NCBI RefSeq assembly: GCF_008710155.1
Contig: NZ_VYPZ01000007.1
Span: forward strand, 62,001-126,000
Direction: 5' to 3'
Length of the DNA stretch: 64,000 bases
Origin: Sphingobium limneticum
GTDB taxonomy: Bacteria > Pseudomonadota > Alphaproteobacteria > Sphingomonadales > Sphingomonadaceae
Below are positions 10,299-19,860 of this stretch, one piece after another. Position numbers and translations under genes: made by a program. Under the pieces are notes generated by a model. The model was given only the letters and a program-made list of their open reading frames with translations. It had not been told where the DNA came from and did no database searches. Numbering within the stretch: position 1 is the stretch's first letter; each line of letters opens with the position of its first letter.

Positions 10299-11633
10299 AT
10301 GCCGTCCAGTCTTTCCCCTGCCGCCATAACATCGGACTATATGGCGGATGTCGATCCCACCGGCGCGATCGCCAGCGCCGCGCGCGAAGTGGGCGAATTG
10401 ATCGAGAAGGATCTGGGTAGCGTCGGCGCGACGTTCTTCGCCACCTATATGCGTGAAACCGGGCTTCAGGACCGGCTGAGTCGCACCATCATCGCCCGCA
10501 TCGAGCAGGAGGCGGACGTATATGTGCGCGAAAAGCTGCTGCATTTCGCCGAAGGGCGCTGGGCGCAATCGGCCGCCGACTGCGTGCGCCATGCCCGCAA
10601 ACATGATGTGTCGGTGCGGTCGGTGATGACCGCCGTGGCGGCCGCCAACGAGCGCGTGACCGATCTGATCTGGGAACGCTGCCATGATGACGGCGCCCGC
10701 TGCCGCAAGCTGCTGAGCATGATGTTGCAGATCGCGATGATCGATTCGGGCTTCATGAGCAACGTCCTGTCATCCGACCAGGCCGAAACGCAGCGCGCCG
10801 AACGGCAGCGGTACGGCACCTTGTTCGAACAGAGAATCGTGGGCGAGATCGACGGCGCATCGAAGCTGGGCGAATCGCTGCGCGAACAGGCCAAGGATGC
10901 GTCGGCCGCCACCCGCGGCATGCTGGGCAAGGCGTCCGAAGTCGCCGCCGCCGCCGAGCAGTCCGCGCTCGCCATGCGCGAAGCCGCCCGCACGTCCGCC
11001 GGCCTGATCCGCGCGATCGAGGATGCCCGTACCGAGGTCGAAAGCTCCGCCGAGGTGGCGCGACGCGCCTCGACCCAGTCGGGCGACGCCGTTGCGATGT
11101 CGACCACCCTGTCCGAACATGCCAAGTCGATCGAATCGATCCTGGGCCTGATCCGCGACATTGCCGGACAGACCAATTTGCTGGCGCTCAATGCCACGAT
11201 CGAAGCGGCGCGTGCCGGCGATGCCGGTCGCGGCTTCGCCGTCGTCGCGCAGGAAGTGAAGAGCTTGGCCAACCAGACCGCCCGCGCCACCGACGAAATC
11301 GCCAGCAAGATCGCCGATATTCAGGCATCGACCCGCCAGTCGGTCGAAACCAACGAACGCATTCGCGACACGGTAGGCGAAGTACAGGCCAGCGCCGAGC
11401 GGATCCGTCATGCCATGGATGCGCAGGCGCAGACCGTCACCATGATCACCGCCGCCGTGGATGAAACCGCACTGGCGGCCGATTCGATGTCCACCACCAT
11501 TTCGGCCATCCGCCAGGATACCGAGGTCGTGGCGTCGGAAATCGACCAGCTGGAACGCGGCTTCGTCAGCGTCGAGGGCAAGCTGGCCAGCCTGCGCCAT
11601 GCCTCGTCCGACTTCGGGCGGCAGGTAGCGTAA
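10299..11633 (+). CDS. Soluble methyl-accepting chemotaxis protein
   Basis: The 444-residue protein has no signal peptide, membrane segment or HAMP domain. Residues 1-165 form an all-helical N-terminal region ([20 protein letters not shown]) somewhat like the protoglobin-type sensor part of globin-coupled receptors, though no heme-binding His can be assigned. Residues about 185-440 are a long coiled coil with the conserved receptor tip [20 protein letters not shown] near 286-305 and [20 protein letters not shown] after it, which contacts CheA and CheW. It should therefore sense a cytoplasmic signal. No che genes lie nearby, so it signals to an array encoded elsewhere. Confidence 0.88.
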   Translation: MPSSLSPAAITSDYMADVDPTGAIASAAREVGELIEKDLGSVGATFFATYMRETGLQDRLSRTIIARIEQEADVYVREKLLHFAEGRWAQSAADCVRHARKHDVSVRSVMTAVAAANERVTDLIWERCHDDGARCRKLLSMMLQIAMIDSGFMSNVLSSDQAETQRAERQRYGTLFEQRIVGEIDGASKLGESLREQAKDASAATRGMLGKASEVAAAAEQSALAMREAARTSAGLIRAIEDARTEVESSAEVARRASTQSGDAVAMSTTLSEHAKSIESILGLIRDIAGQTNLLALNATIEAARAGDAGRGFAVVAQEVKSLANQTARATDEIASKIADIQASTRQSVETNERIRDTVGEVQASAERIRHAMDAQAQTVTMITAAVDETALAADSMSTTISAIRQDTEVVASEIDQLERGFVSVEGKLASLRHASSDFGRQVA

Positions 11634-11672
11634 AGCTTCCCCTGCCCCCGCCGCTGGGCTAAAGGCGGCGGG

Positions 11673-12668
11673 ATGAACGAAGTCGCAAACGCAGCCCAAA
11701 GCTGGAAAGTCACCCTGCCCTGTACCCGCGCCGAAGCGGAGGCGCTGGACGGCGACATTGCGGCCTTCGCCATCATGGACCGGCCACCAGTGCTGATGAC
11801 CAGCGAAGCCGCCCCCGATGACGACAATAAATGGCAGCTGGACGCCTATTTCGAGGGCAAGCCCAGCCCGGCCGCGATCAAGCTGCTCAAGACGTTCGTG
11901 CCAAGCGCTGCGCGGGTCAAACCGATCGTCGAAGCGCTGCCCGACGAAGATTGGGTGACGCTGAGCCAACAGGGGCTGGAGCCGGTGACGGCCGGCCGCT
12001 TCCATGTCCGCAACATCGCCACCGACCCCGAACTGCCCGGCCACGTCAATCTGCTGATCGAGGCGGGCCGCGCGTTCGGCACCGGCCAGCATGAAACCAC
12101 CGCCGGCTGCCTTGCCATGCTCGACCGGATGCGCCGGGTGGGCATGCGTTTTCGCCATGTCGCCGATATCGGCACTGGCACCGGGCTGCTCGCCTTCGCC
12201 GCGCTGCACCTGTGGCCGCGCGCCCATGCGATCGCATCGGATATCGACGCCGTCGCGGTGGAGATCAGCGCCGACAATGCGCGGACCAACGGCGTGAAGC
12301 TGGGCGATGGAGCGGGGCGGCTGGCGCTGGTGACGGCGGCCGGCGGCAATCATCCCGCTTTGATCGGCCGGGCGCCTTACGACCTGCTGATCGCCAACAT
12401 ATTGGCCGGGCCGTTGATCGAACTGGCGCCTGCGCTCTGCGCCTTGGTGGAGGAAGGCGGCAGCATCGTGCTCGCAGGCCTGCTCAATGAACAGGCCGAT
12501 GCGGTGATCGCCGCCTATCGCGCACAGGGCATGCGCCTGGCCGAACGCAGCGACCGGGGCGACTGGCCTACATTGCACCTGCGCAAGCGGCCCATCATCG
12601 GCTGGAAACGCCCCAAGCGTATCGACAGCGCCGCACGCGGCGAAGCCCCCGGTTTCGGCAGCATCTGA
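11673..12668 (+). CDS. prmA: Ribosomal protein L11 methyltransferase
   Basis: PrmA trimethylates lysines and the N-terminus of ribosomal protein L11. The 331-residue protein has an N-terminal substrate-recruiting region, then FGTGQHETT, the SAM-binding motif VADIGTGTGLLAF near residues 163-175, and LIANILAGPLIELAPAL, the equivalent of the (N/D)PPY-region motif in this family. The C-terminal 25 residues (KRPIIGWKRPKRIDSAARGE) are a basic extension. It lies 12 bp before the dienelactone hydrolase gene and is probably co-transcribed with it. Confidence 0.92.
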   Translation: MNEVANAAQSWKVTLPCTRAEAEALDGDIAAFAIMDRPPVLMTSEAAPDDDNKWQLDAYFEGKPSPAAIKLLKTFVPSAARVKPIVEALPDEDWVTLSQQGLEPVTAGRFHVRNIATDPELPGHVNLLIEAGRAFGTGQHETTAGCLAMLDRMRRVGMRFRHVADIGTGTGLLAFAALHLWPRAHAIASDIDAVAVEISADNARTNGVKLGDGAGRLALVTAAGGNHPALIGRAPYDLLIANILAGPLIELAPALCALVEEGGSIVLAGLLNEQADAVIAAYRAQGMRLAERSDRGDWPTLHLRKRPIIGWKRPKRIDSAARGEAPGFGSI

Positions 12669-12679
12669 AGGAATAGCGC

Positions 12680-13396
12680 ATGAGCATCACCCGCACCGTC
12701 ATCGTCCAGGACATGGCCGGCGAACCGTTCGAGCATGTCGTGGTGGCCGCCAGCGCCGCTGGCGCGCGTCCCGGCATCCTGCTCTTCCCCAACGTGCTGG
12801 GGACGAAGGAAGCGGACTTCGCTTACGCGGAAAAGGTCGCGGCGCTGGGCTATACGGTGCTGGTCACGGACGTCTTTGGCCAAGGTAAGCGCACGACACG
12901 CGCCGACGCCGATCCGGCGCTCTACATGAACGCATTGAACGCCGACCGCGCGCTGTTGCGCGACCGGGTGAACGGCGCCCATACCCTGCTCAAGGGGCTG
13001 GAGACGGTGGACGCGACACGGACGGCGGCGATCGGCTTCTGTTTCGGCGGCAAATGCGTGCTGGATCTGGCGCGCTCCGGCGCAGCTATCGCCGGCGGCG
13101 TCAGCTTCCACGGCGTCTATGAAGCCCCGCCCTTCCCCAATGCCGCGATCACGACCAAGCTGCTCATCTGCCATGGCTGGGACGATCCGATCGCGCCGCC
13201 GGAAGCCACGGTCGGGCTGGCGAAGGAACTGACCGAGGCCGGCTGCGACTGGCAGATCCATGCCTATGGCCATACCGGCCACGCCTTCACTGACGAGGCA
13301 GTGAACATGCCGGAAAAGGGGCTGGCCTACAGCCCGGACGCCGACCGCCGCAGCTTCCGCGCGATGAAAGATTTTCTGGGCGACCTGTTCGGGTAA
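12680..13396 (+). CDS. Dienelactone hydrolase family protein
   Basis: An alpha/beta hydrolase of 238 residues. The nucleophile elbow GFCFGG contains Cys121, Asp168 or Asp169 lies in HGWDDPIAP, and His201 in HTGHAF; these give the Cys-Asp-His triad of dienelactone hydrolases. The family opens cyclic dienelactones in chlorocatechol breakdown, but many members act on other esters. No catechol genes are nearby, so the substrate is open. It follows prmA closely. Confidence 0.85.
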   Translation: MSITRTVIVQDMAGEPFEHVVVAASAAGARPGILLFPNVLGTKEADFAYAEKVAALGYTVLVTDVFGQGKRTTRADADPALYMNALNADRALLRDRVNGAHTLLKGLETVDATRTAAIGFCFGGKCVLDLARSGAAIAGGVSFHGVYEAPPFPNAAITTKLLICHGWDDPIAPPEATVGLAKELTEAGCDWQIHAYGHTGHAFTDEAVNMPEKGLAYSPDADRRSFRAMKDFLGDLFG

Positions 13397-13416
13397 AGCG
13401 AACGCCGACAGATGGG

Positions 13417-13908
13417 TCAGCGCGTGGGAATACGCCGCGCGCTGGCTAGATGATGGGCATGGGTGATCGCCACGGCGAGCGCATCCGATGCGTCCGGCCC
13501 CGCAATCTTCGCGCCGGGCAGCAACCGCTGCACCATGGCATGCACCTGATCCTTCGACGCATTGCCGACGCCGACGACCGATTTCTTGACGAGCCGGGCG
13601 GCATATTCGCCGACCTCCATGCCCGATCGCGATGCATTGAGCAGGATCACCCCGCGCGCCTGCCCCAGCTTCAGCGTCGATTGCGGGTTCACGTTGACGA
13701 ACACCTCCTCGACCGCCGCGCCATCGGGCTTATGCTCAAGGATGAGGTCGGTCAGCGCCAGGTCGAGCGCCAGAAGCCGCGTCGCCAGCGACATGGCGCT
13801 GTCGGTCTTGATCTGGCCATTGCCGATATGGGTCAACCGATTGCCATCCGCGGCAATCAGGCCCCAGCCGGTCGTGCCAAGTCCAGGGTCAAGGCCAAGA
13901 AGGATCAT
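13417..13908 (-). CDS. ruvC: Holliday junction resolvase RuvC
   Basis: RuvC cuts Holliday junctions as a dimer with RuvAB. The 163-residue protein starts [16 protein letters not shown] with the first catalytic Asp at position 7, then has EEVFVN with the second acid and [15 protein letters not shown] with the last Asp pair. ATG at 13908 puts the conserved strand at the N-terminus; an upstream in-frame start would add sequence that comes from a repeat. ruvA and ruvB are not next to it. Confidence 0.95.
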   Translation of the reverse strand: MILLGLDPGLGTTGWGLIAADGNRLTHIGNGQIKTDSAMSLATRLLALDLALTDLILEHKPDGAAVEEVFVNVNPQSTLKLGQARGVILLNASRSGMEVGEYAARLVKKSVVGVGNASKDQVHAMVQRLLPGAKIAGPDASDALAVAITHAHHLASARRIPTR

Positions 13909-13915
13909 GCTCTTC

Positions 13916-14079
13916 TCCTCTCCCCCTGGGGGAGAGGATAGCAAGGCTTGGCAGCCTGCTGCCTAGCCGCGCTTGGAGAGGGGTGCAGCAGGCGCGGCAG
14001 GCAAGGCCCCCTCTCCCAGCTTCGCCTAGGCGGCATAGCCGCCAAGGCTGCGCAACCCTCTCCCCTATGGGGAGAGGGA
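13916..14079. repeat. Family-F composite repeat between ruvC and yebC
   Basis: The element starts with the hairpin TCCTCTCCCCC/GGGGGAGAGGA (13916-13938) and ends with CCCTCTCCCC/GGGGAGAGGG (14057-14079). Between them are GCAAGGCTTGGCAG, GCCTAGCCGCGC and GGCGCGGCAGGCAAGGCC. Related sequences lie at 31348-31421 and 52336-52455. Confidence 0.7.
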
Positions 14080-14086
14080 ATAGGCA

Positions 14087-14830
14087 TCAGCCCAATTTCT
14101 CCATCACTTCGTCCGAGACTTCGTAATTGCCCCAGACGGTCTGGACGTCGTCATCATCTTCCAGCGTGTCGACCAGCTTCATCAGCGTGGCGGCGTTGCT
14201 TTCGTCGACGTCGACGGTGGTGGTCGGCTTCCAGGCCAGCTTCGCGCCGTCGGCGGCGCCCAGCGTGGCTTCCAGCGCCTTGGCGACTTCGTGGAGCGCG
14301 TCCATCGCGGTCCAGATTTCATGCTCGTCCTCATTGGACGACACGTCCTCCGCGCCGGCTTCCAGCGCCGCTTCGAAAATCGCTTCGGCGTCCCCAGCGC
14401 TGGCGGGATAGGTGATGAGGCCAAGGCGATCGAAGCCATGGCTCACCGCGCCCGACGCGCCCAGATTGCCGCCATTCTTGGAGAAGGCAGTGCGCACGTT
14501 CGTCGCAGTGCGGTTGCGATTGTCGGTCAGCGCTTCGACGATGATCGCCGTGCCGCCGGGGCCATAGCCCTCATAGCGCACTTCTTCGTAATTTTCGGTG
14601 TCGCCCTTGCTCGCCTTGTCGATGGCGCGCTGGATATTGTCCTTGGGCATGGACTGCGCCTTGGCCGCGTTGACCGCCAGGCGCAGGCGCGGGTTCATGT
14701 CCACATCGGGCATGCCCATCTTGGCCGCGACGGTGATTTCGCGGCTCAGCTTGGAGAACATCGAGGAGCGCTTCTTGTCCTGCGCGCCCTTGCGATGCAT
14801 GATATTCTTGAATTTGGAATGGCCTGCCAT
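14087..14830 (-). CDS. YebC/PmpR family regulator
   Basis: The 247-residue protein begins [20 protein letters not shown], the invariant YebC opening, and contains [20 protein letters not shown] and [20 protein letters not shown]. YebC-family proteins were described as DNA-binding regulators, and more recent work links some to translation of difficult proline-rich stretches. Its position near ruvC is common in bacteria (yebC-ruvC). The length is normal. A family-F repeat separates it from ruvC, so the two may not share one transcript. Confidence 0.93.
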   Translation of the reverse strand: MAGHSKFKNIMHRKGAQDKKRSSMFSKLSREITVAAKMGMPDVDMNPRLRLAVNAAKAQSMPKDNIQRAIDKASKGDTENYEEVRYEGYGPGGTAIIVEALTDNRNRTATNVRTAFSKNGGNLGASGAVSHGFDRLGLITYPASAGDAEAIFEAALEAGAEDVSSNEDEHEIWTAMDALHEVAKALEATLGAADGAKLAWKPTTTVDVDESNAATLMKLVDTLEDDDDVQTVWGNYEVSDEVMEKLG

Positions 14831-14942
14831 GGTCCTGAATTCTTATCTGCCGTTGAAATAGGATGGGCGCCCTTACACCAGCGGCCGCCCAAAGGGCAAC
14901 CGCCAGAGCAAGTCAGCCGTCAATCGCCGGCCTTTTACAGGA

Positions 14943-15269
14943 TCAATAGAGGATCGCGGTGCCCGAAGCCGACACCATCAGCATCGACCCGTTGGAGCCG
15001 ATCACTTCATAGTCCAGGTCCACGCCGACCACGGCATTGGCACCCAGGCTCGCTGCGCGCGTACGCATTTCGGCGATCGCCTGCTCGCGGGCACGCTGAA
15101 GCACATCCTCATAGGCGCCCGATCGCCCGCCCACGATATCGCGGACGCTGGCGAACAGGTCGCGGAACAGGTTGGCACCCACGATCACCTCACCGGTGAC
15201 GATGCCGAGATACTCCTTCGCGGGCCTCCCCTCCAGACGGCTGGTGGTGCTGACGATAATCTCGGCCAT
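14943..15269 (-). CDS. YbjQ family protein
   Basis: The 108-residue protein fits the YbjQ/DUF74 family: [27 protein letters not shown] at the N-terminus, an ARE-rich helix, and [16 protein letters not shown] followed by [12 protein letters not shown]. The family forms a small pentameric barrel and is often described as a heavy-metal-binding-domain relative, but the function is unknown. AAGGAG upstream of the ATG is a good ribosome-binding site. It stands between yebC and a perfect long hairpin repeat. Confidence 0.9.
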   Translation of the reverse strand: MAEIIVSTTSRLEGRPAKEYLGIVTGEVIVGANLFRDLFASVRDIVGGRSGAYEDVLQRAREQAIAEMRTRAASLGANAVVGVDLDYEVIGSNGSMLMVSASGTAILY

Positions 15270-15314
15270 GGGCGCTTCTCCTTTGACGAGGAATCCGGCC
15301 TCCGCCGGATTGCC

Positions 15315-15390
15315 GCACCGGCCCTCTCCCCCACCCGGCCACCCATATGATACTGCCGTTGGGTGGCCGGGTGGGGGAGAGGGCCGGTGC
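15315..15390. repeat. Family-E repeat: perfect 30-bp inverted repeat
   Basis: Positions 15315-15344 and 15361-15390 are perfect reverse complements (30 bp) with a 16-nt loop. The arm contains GCACCGGCCCTCTCCC then CACCCGGCCACCC. A second, diverged copy with the same loop length is at 53218-53301. It lies between ybjQ and gapR. Confidence 0.9.
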
Positions 15391-15430
15391 AGTTCAAAGA
15401 TACGCGTGAGCGTATCTTACAAACAGCGCC

Positions 15431-15673
15431 TTATTCCATGCCCAGCGCGGAAAGATAGGTCTGGAGGATCGCTTCCATTTCCTGCCGGTCATGCGGCTGC
15501 ATCTTACGCAGGCGAATGATCTGACGCATGATCTTGGCGTCGTAACCGGTCGCCTTGGCTTCAAGATAGACGTCCTTGATATCGTCGCCGATGCCCTTCT
15601 TTTCCTCTTCCAGGCGCTCGATGCGCTCGATGAGAAGACGTAGCTGGTCGGCTGCGACGTTGCCCTCGCTCAT
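15431..15673 (-). CDS. gapR: GapR family DNA-binding protein (DUF2312)
   Basis: The 80-residue protein is almost all helix: [20 protein letters not shown], then [20 protein letters not shown] and [17 protein letters not shown]. This matches DUF2312, whose Caulobacter member GapR is an essential nucleoid protein that clamps overtwisted, AT-rich DNA ahead of replication and transcription. Basic residues in the second and third helices would face DNA. GGAG lies upstream of the ATG. It follows the DUF1244 gene by 60 bp on the same strand. Confidence 0.9.
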   Translation of the reverse strand: MSEGNVAADQLRLLIERIERLEEEKKGIGDDIKDVYLEAKATGYDAKIMRQIIRLRKMQPHDRQEMEAILQTYLSALGME

Positions 15674-15735
15674 GGGAATCTCCGTTCGTTGTGAAAATGT
15701 GAATCAGGCTGAATGAATCAGGTTGGCGGACGCCT

Positions 15736-16035
15736 CTAATGATTGTCCGCGTTCTTCGCCACACTCTCCTGCATCTTTGCGATCTGCTGAGGCGTGGCTT
15801 CGCCCTGATGCTGCGCTTTCCATTGCGCAAAAGGCATGCCGTGGATGATTTCGCGTGCCTGATCCCGCGTCAGATCGCCGTCCGCTTCCGCAATCCAGTC
15901 GGCCAGGCAGTTGCGGCAAAAGCCCGCCAATCCCATCAGATCGATATTCTCCACATCGGTGCGATGCTGCAAATGCGCGACCAGACGGCGGAAGGCGGTT
16001 GCAGCAACGGCATCTGTGACTATGGTATCGGACAT
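15736..16035 (-). CDS. DUF1244 family protein
   Basis: The 99-residue protein has the family block FRRLVAHLQHRTDVENIDLM followed by LAGFCRNCLADWI, with a Cys pair in CRNC, and an IHGMPFAQWKAQHQG tail. DUF1244 is a small helical family common in alphaproteobacteria with no assigned function. It is just upstream of gapR on the same strand, so the two may be expressed together. Confidence 0.88.
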   Translation of the reverse strand: MSDTIVTDAVAATAFRRLVAHLQHRTDVENIDLMGLAGFCRNCLADWIAEADGDLTRDQAREIIHGMPFAQWKAQHQGEATPQQIAKMQESVAKNADNH

Positions 16036-16145
16036 CGGCGCGAGAGACCCTTTCGCTGAAAACTACATCATCCTGTCGTGCAGCATGGATAACGCATAAC
16101 CTCGCCCCGGCAAACCGGGAGCGATCATGACGCTCAGGAGACGAT

Positions 16146-17603
16146 ATGACGACACTACCGCCCCGCTCTCGCAAGGTTCGCATCCTGGCGACCCTTGGTC
16201 CCGCGAGCGATACGCCCGAGATGATCCGGGCGCTGTTCGTCGCCGGGGCCGACGCCTTCCGCATCAATATGAGCCATGGCGCGCATGAGGATCACGCCGC
16301 GCGGATCGCCATCATCCGCGATCTGGAAAAGGAATTCCATCGGCCGACAACGATCCTGGGCGACCTTCAGGGACCAAAGCTGCGCGTGGGCACGTTCGAA
16401 AAGGGCCTGGCCATATTGGAAACCGGCGCGCCCTTCATCCTGGACCAGGACGAAACGCCGGGCGACGCGCGCCGCGTCAACCTGCCCCACCCCGAAATCT
16501 ACGCCGCGCTGGTGCCCGAAACGCGCCTGTTGCTGGACGATGGCAAGCTGGTGCTGCGGGTCAAGACGATCGGTGAGAATCGCATCGACACCATCGTCGA
16601 GGTCGGCGGCACCCTGTCCAATCGCAAGGGCGTGAACGTGCCCGACGTAGTCGTGCCGGTGCCGGCGCTGACCGACAAGGACCGGCGCGACCTCAGCTTC
16701 GCGATCGAACAGGGGTGCGACTGGATCGCGCTCAGCTTCGTACAGCGGCCCGAGGATCTTGCCGAAGCGCGCAAGCTGATGGGTGGCTATGGCGCGCTGA
16801 TGGCGAAGATCGAAAAGCCATCGGCCGTGCAACGGCTGGAAGAGATTATCGAACTGGCCGACGGCGTGATGGTCGCGCGCGGCGATCTGGGCGTCGAACT
16901 GCCGCCGCAGGCGGTGCCGCCGCTGCAAAAGCAGATCGTCGCCACCGCGCGGCGCATGGGCCGACCGGTGGTGGTCGCGACCCAGATGCTCGAATCGATG
17001 ATCAAGTCCCCCTCCCCGACTCGCGCCGAAGTGTCGGACGTCGCCACCGCGGTTTATGACGGCGCGGACGCCATCATGCTGTCGGCGGAAACGGCGGCGG
17101 GCGACTGGCCGGTCGAGGCGGTCGCGATGATGGACAGCATCGCCCACAGCGTCGAGCGCGATCCCGGCTATTTCGGCCGGCTTCACTATACCGAAACGCG
17201 CCCGGACCCGACGACCGCCGACGCGCTGGCCGAAAGCGCCGGCAATATCGTCGATGTCGTGGGCGCCAGCGCCATCACCTGCTTCACCTCGTCGGGCAGC
17301 ACGGTGCGCCGCGTGGCGCGTGAACGGCCTTCAGCCCCGATCCTGGCGCTGACGCCGCGATCGGACACGGCGCGCAAGCTGGGCCTTACCTGGGGCGTGC
17401 ATGCCATCCGCACCAAGGATATCGGCAATTTCGAAGAGATGATCGGCAAGGCCCGGCGCATGGCGTTGCGCCATGGCATGGCCGAAAAGGGCGGCAAGAT
17501 CGTCGTGCTGGCCGGCGTCCCCTTCGGCACGCCTGGGTCGACCAACGTGCTGCACGTCGCAGCGGTGCGCGGCGACGAACTCAAAGGCCGCGACGAAGGC
17601 TGA
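16146..17603 (+). CDS. pyk: Pyruvate kinase
   Basis: Pyruvate kinase makes pyruvate and ATP from phosphoenolpyruvate in the last step of glycolysis. The 485-residue protein shows RKVRILATLGPAS and FRINMSHG at the N-terminus, the B domain, KIEKPSAVQRLEE and the region VVVATQMLESMIKSPSPTRA. A C-terminal domain of about 130 residues could bind an effector. AGGAG precedes the ATG by six bases. It is divergent from the DUF1244-gapR pair and ends before a strong hairpin shared with rpmJ. Confidence 0.97.
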   Translation: MTTLPPRSRKVRILATLGPASDTPEMIRALFVAGADAFRINMSHGAHEDHAARIAIIRDLEKEFHRPTTILGDLQGPKLRVGTFEKGLAILETGAPFILDQDETPGDARRVNLPHPEIYAALVPETRLLLDDGKLVLRVKTIGENRIDTIVEVGGTLSNRKGVNVPDVVVPVPALTDKDRRDLSFAIEQGCDWIALSFVQRPEDLAEARKLMGGYGALMAKIEKPSAVQRLEEIIELADGVMVARGDLGVELPPQAVPPLQKQIVATARRMGRPVVVATQMLESMIKSPSPTRAEVSDVATAVYDGADAIMLSAETAAGDWPVEAVAMMDSIAHSVERDPGYFGRLHYTETRPDPTTADALAESAGNIVDVVGASAITCFTSSGSTVRRVARERPSAPILALTPRSDTARKLGLTWGVHAIRTKDIGNFEEMIGKARRMALRHGMAEKGGKIVVLAGVPFGTPGSTNVLHVAAVRGDELKGRDEG

Positions 17604-17660
17604 ACAAACTGGGGGGAGGCGCGTGCCTCCCCCCACCCGTATTTCCAGAAGAAACGAAAA

Positions 17661-17678
17661 GCGATTCGCGCGAATCGC
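17661..17678. other. Perfect 18-bp palindrome downstream of pyk
   Basis: GCGATTCGCGCGAATCGC is an uninterrupted 18-bp palindrome, 58 bp after the pyk stop and 23 bp before the terminator. Having no loop, it is a poor RNA hairpin and could be a protein-binding site. No match to a known site was recognised. Confidence 0.5.
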
Positions 17679-17700
17679 CTTCCGCACCGTTCAAAGACAA

Positions 17701-17743
17701 ACGCAGAAAAGCGCCCGATCCACGACCGGGCGCTTTTCTGCGT
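17701..17743. terminator. Bidirectional terminator between pyk and rpmJ
   Basis: A perfect 17-bp stem (17701-17717 with 17727-17743) with a 9-nt loop lies between two convergent genes. The stem carries AAAA and TTTT tracts, so it can act on both strands. TTGTCTTTG follows on the rpmJ side. Confidence 0.85.
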
Positions 17744-17778
17744 TACAAGACCTGCCCCCGAAGGGGCAGCGCCTGCTT

Positions 17779-17904
17779 TTAGCCCTGGCGGGCCTTGAAG
17801 CGACGGTTGGTCTTGTTGATGACGTAGGTACGGCCGCGACGACGGATCACGCGGTTGTCCCGGTGGCGTCCCTTGAGCGACTTGAGCGAGTTGCGGATCT
17901 TCAT
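17779..17904 (-). CDS. rpmJ: 50S ribosomal protein L36
   Basis: Read directly from the sequence because it is short: 41 codons starting [20 protein letters not shown] and continuing [21 protein letters not shown]. This is the longer, zinc-free L36 type lacking the Cys/His ligands, common in alphaproteobacteria. It is very basic, as expected for an rRNA-binding protein at the peptidyl transferase side of the large subunit. It is convergent with pyk across a strong terminator. Confidence 0.95.
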   Translation of the reverse strand: MKIRNSLKSLKGRHRDNRVIRRRGRTYVINKTNRRFKARQG

Positions 17905-18115
17905 GGCTAGGCCCTTGATGGAATCTGAATTTGTTCGAAAATCGAAGCGCAGCCCCTATGGGTGAGACGGACCAAAGTCAAGGGCGGCAGCCGCTCTTTT
18001 GACTCTGTTCATCCTCCATGCAGCAAGTTCATGGCTTCACGCGTTGGAGGGGATTATGGCCCCCACACCGTCTATAGCACGACATAATAGCCGAATGCCC
18101 GTTGGAGTTGAACCC

Positions 18116-18733
18116 ATGTCGAAGCGCCTTCTTTTCCTCGCCGCCATCGCCCTTCCCTTCGGCGCGTGCGCGACGGCCGCCCCGCGCGTGGAAGTGACGC
18201 GATTCCATATGGGCAATCCTGCCCGGTCCGGCACTGTCGCGGTCGAGGAAATGCCCGGCAATCCGGACATCAGCCTGGAATTTCGCACTTATGCCGGCGC
18301 GGTATCGCAGGAATTTCAGCGAGTCGGTTTCAGCGCCACCGGCGACGGGGCGCAGAGCGACTATGTCGCGCTGGTCAGCTTCAGCCGCACCTTTCGCCCG
18401 TCCGGCCCCGATCGCAGCAGCGATAGGCCGGTCAGCGTGGGCATGGGCGGCGGCATCGGCTCGGGCGGTGGCCGTCGTGGCGGCACGTTCGGAGGCTTGG
18501 GCCTTGGTGTCGGCATCAACCTGTCGGGCAAGCCCAAGGATATCGTGACGACCGAACTGCACGTCCAGCTGCGCCTCCGGTCCGATTCGACCGCTATCTG
18601 GGAAGGGCGCGCCTCGACTCAGGCGAAACAGGGTTCGGCCGCCGCTCAACCCGCCGCCGCCGCGCAGAAACTCGCCGCAGCGCTGATCGGGGGCTATCCC
18701 GGTGAATCGGGGCGCACTATAATGGTCAAATGA
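18116..18733 (+). CDS. DUF4136-like lipoprotein
   Basis: A 205-residue lipoprotein. The signal [18 protein letters not shown] gives a lipobox Cys. The mature part has [10 protein letters not shown], a GISLEF-like strand ([20 protein letters not shown]) and a glycine-rich insert around 130-150, then [20 protein letters not shown]. This pattern resembles the DUF4136 family of small outer-membrane lipoproteins. GGAG eight bases before ATG 18116 supports this start rather than the upstream in-frame ATGs. Its stop overlaps the start of the M14 carboxypeptidase (ATGA), so the two form a coupled pair. Confidence 0.75.
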   Translation: MSKRLLFLAAIALPFGACATAAPRVEVTRFHMGNPARSGTVAVEEMPGNPDISLEFRTYAGAVSQEFQRVGFSATGDGAQSDYVALVSFSRTFRPSGPDRSSDRPVSVGMGGGIGSGGGRRGGTFGGLGLGVGINLSGKPKDIVTTELHVQLRLRSDSTAIWEGRASTQAKQGSAAAQPAAAAQKLAAALIGGYPGESGRTIMVK

Positions 18734-19860
18734 CCATCAGCATCTCCAGCGGCTTTGACAGCGGCAATATTCGCACCCTCTCCATCACCGATTCTCCCGC
18801 CGGCGTCCGCGCCGAGCTGGAGATCGTGACGGATCATCAGAGCGACTTCTACCAATGGTTCCATTTCCGCCTTGCCAATGCGGCAGGGCGCGCGGTGGAA
18901 CTGGCCATCGTCAATTGTGGCCAGTCAGCCTATCCCGATGGCTGGGCCGGCTATAGCGCCCGTATCAGCGAAGATCGCGAAAATTGGCTGCTGGCCGATA
19001 CCAGCTATGCCGATGGCACGCTGACCATCCGGCTGGAACCGGACAGCAACGCCGTCTGGATCGCCTATTTCGCGCCCTATTCGATGGAGCGCCATCACGA
19101 CCTGATCGCCTGGGCCGCCAGCCAGCCGGGCGTCGAGCATCGCGAACTGGGTCTGACGCTGGACGGCCAGCCGCTCGACAAGCTCACCATCGGCGAAGGC
19201 CCCAAGCAGGTGTGGCTCTATGCCCGCCAACATCCCGGCGAATCGATGGCGGAATGGTGGATGGAAGGCGCGCTGGAGCGGCTGGCCGACGAGGAAGACG
19301 CCGTCGCCCGCCTGCTGCGCCAGAAAGCGACGATCCACCTCGTGCCCAACATGAACCCGGACGGCAGCCGTCGCGGTCATCTGCGCACCAATGCGGTAGG
19401 CGTGAACCTGAACCGCGAATGGCATGAGCCGACCGCCGAGCGCAGCCCCGAAGTGCTGATGGTCCGCAATGCGATGGACGAAAGCGGCGTGGACTTCGCC
19501 ATGGACGTGCATGGCGATGAAGCGATCCCCGCCGTGTTCATCGCCGGATTCGAGGGTATTCCCTCGATCACGGACAAGCAGGTCCAGCTTTATCACCGCT
19601 ATCGCGACACGCTGGCCGCGCGCACGCCCGATTTCCAGACGCGGCTCGGCTATCCGGTGGCGGGCGCGGGCAAAGCGAACCTGTCCATGTCCACCAATCA
19701 GGTGGCAGAGCGATTCGGCGCGGTGGCGATGACGCTGGAAATGCCGTTCAAGGACAATGACGACCTGCCCGACGCCGATTTCGGCTGGTCACCCGCCCGC
19801 TCCATCCAGCTGGGCAAGGATTGCCTGGCCGTGCTGGCGGAGATGATCGAAGATATTTGA
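18730..19860 (+). CDS. M14 family zinc carboxypeptidase (cytosolic type)
   Basis: The 376-residue protein has an N-terminal beta-sandwich of about 130 residues followed by an M14 peptidase domain, as in cytosolic carboxypeptidases of the CCP/Nna1 branch. Zinc ligands are His168 and Glu171 in ARQHPGE and His261 in DVHGDE. The catalytic Glu337 lies in TLEMPF, and [20 protein letters not shown] with GVNLNREW gives the substrate-binding Arg/Asn motif. It has no signal peptide, so it works in the cytoplasm; the substrate is not known. It overlaps the preceding lipoprotein gene by four bases. Confidence 0.9.
   Translation: MTISISSGFDSGNIRTLSITDSPAGVRAELEIVTDHQSDFYQWFHFRLANAAGRAVELAIVNCGQSAYPDGWAGYSARISEDRENWLLADTSYADGTLTIRLEPDSNAVWIAYFAPYSMERHHDLIAWAASQPGVEHRELGLTLDGQPLDKLTIGEGPKQVWLYARQHPGESMAEWWMEGALERLADEEDAVARLLRQKATIHLVPNMNPDGSRRGHLRTNAVGVNLNREWHEPTAERSPEVLMVRNAMDESGVDFAMDVHGDEAIPAVFIAGFEGIPSITDKQVQLYHRYRDTLAARTPDFQTRLGYPVAGAGKANLSMSTNQVAERFGAVAMTLEMPFKDNDDLPDADFGWSPARSIQLGKDCLAVLAEMIEDI

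Noticed and set aside
10770..12578. A 602-codon minus frame across the chemoreceptor and prmA
   Set aside because: It spans two real plus-strand genes in antisense and has low-complexity Gly/Asp/Arg content.
13916..14079. A CRISPR-like array between ruvC and yebC
   Set aside because: The similar segments are inverted hairpins and not regularly spaced direct repeats; no cas gene is present.
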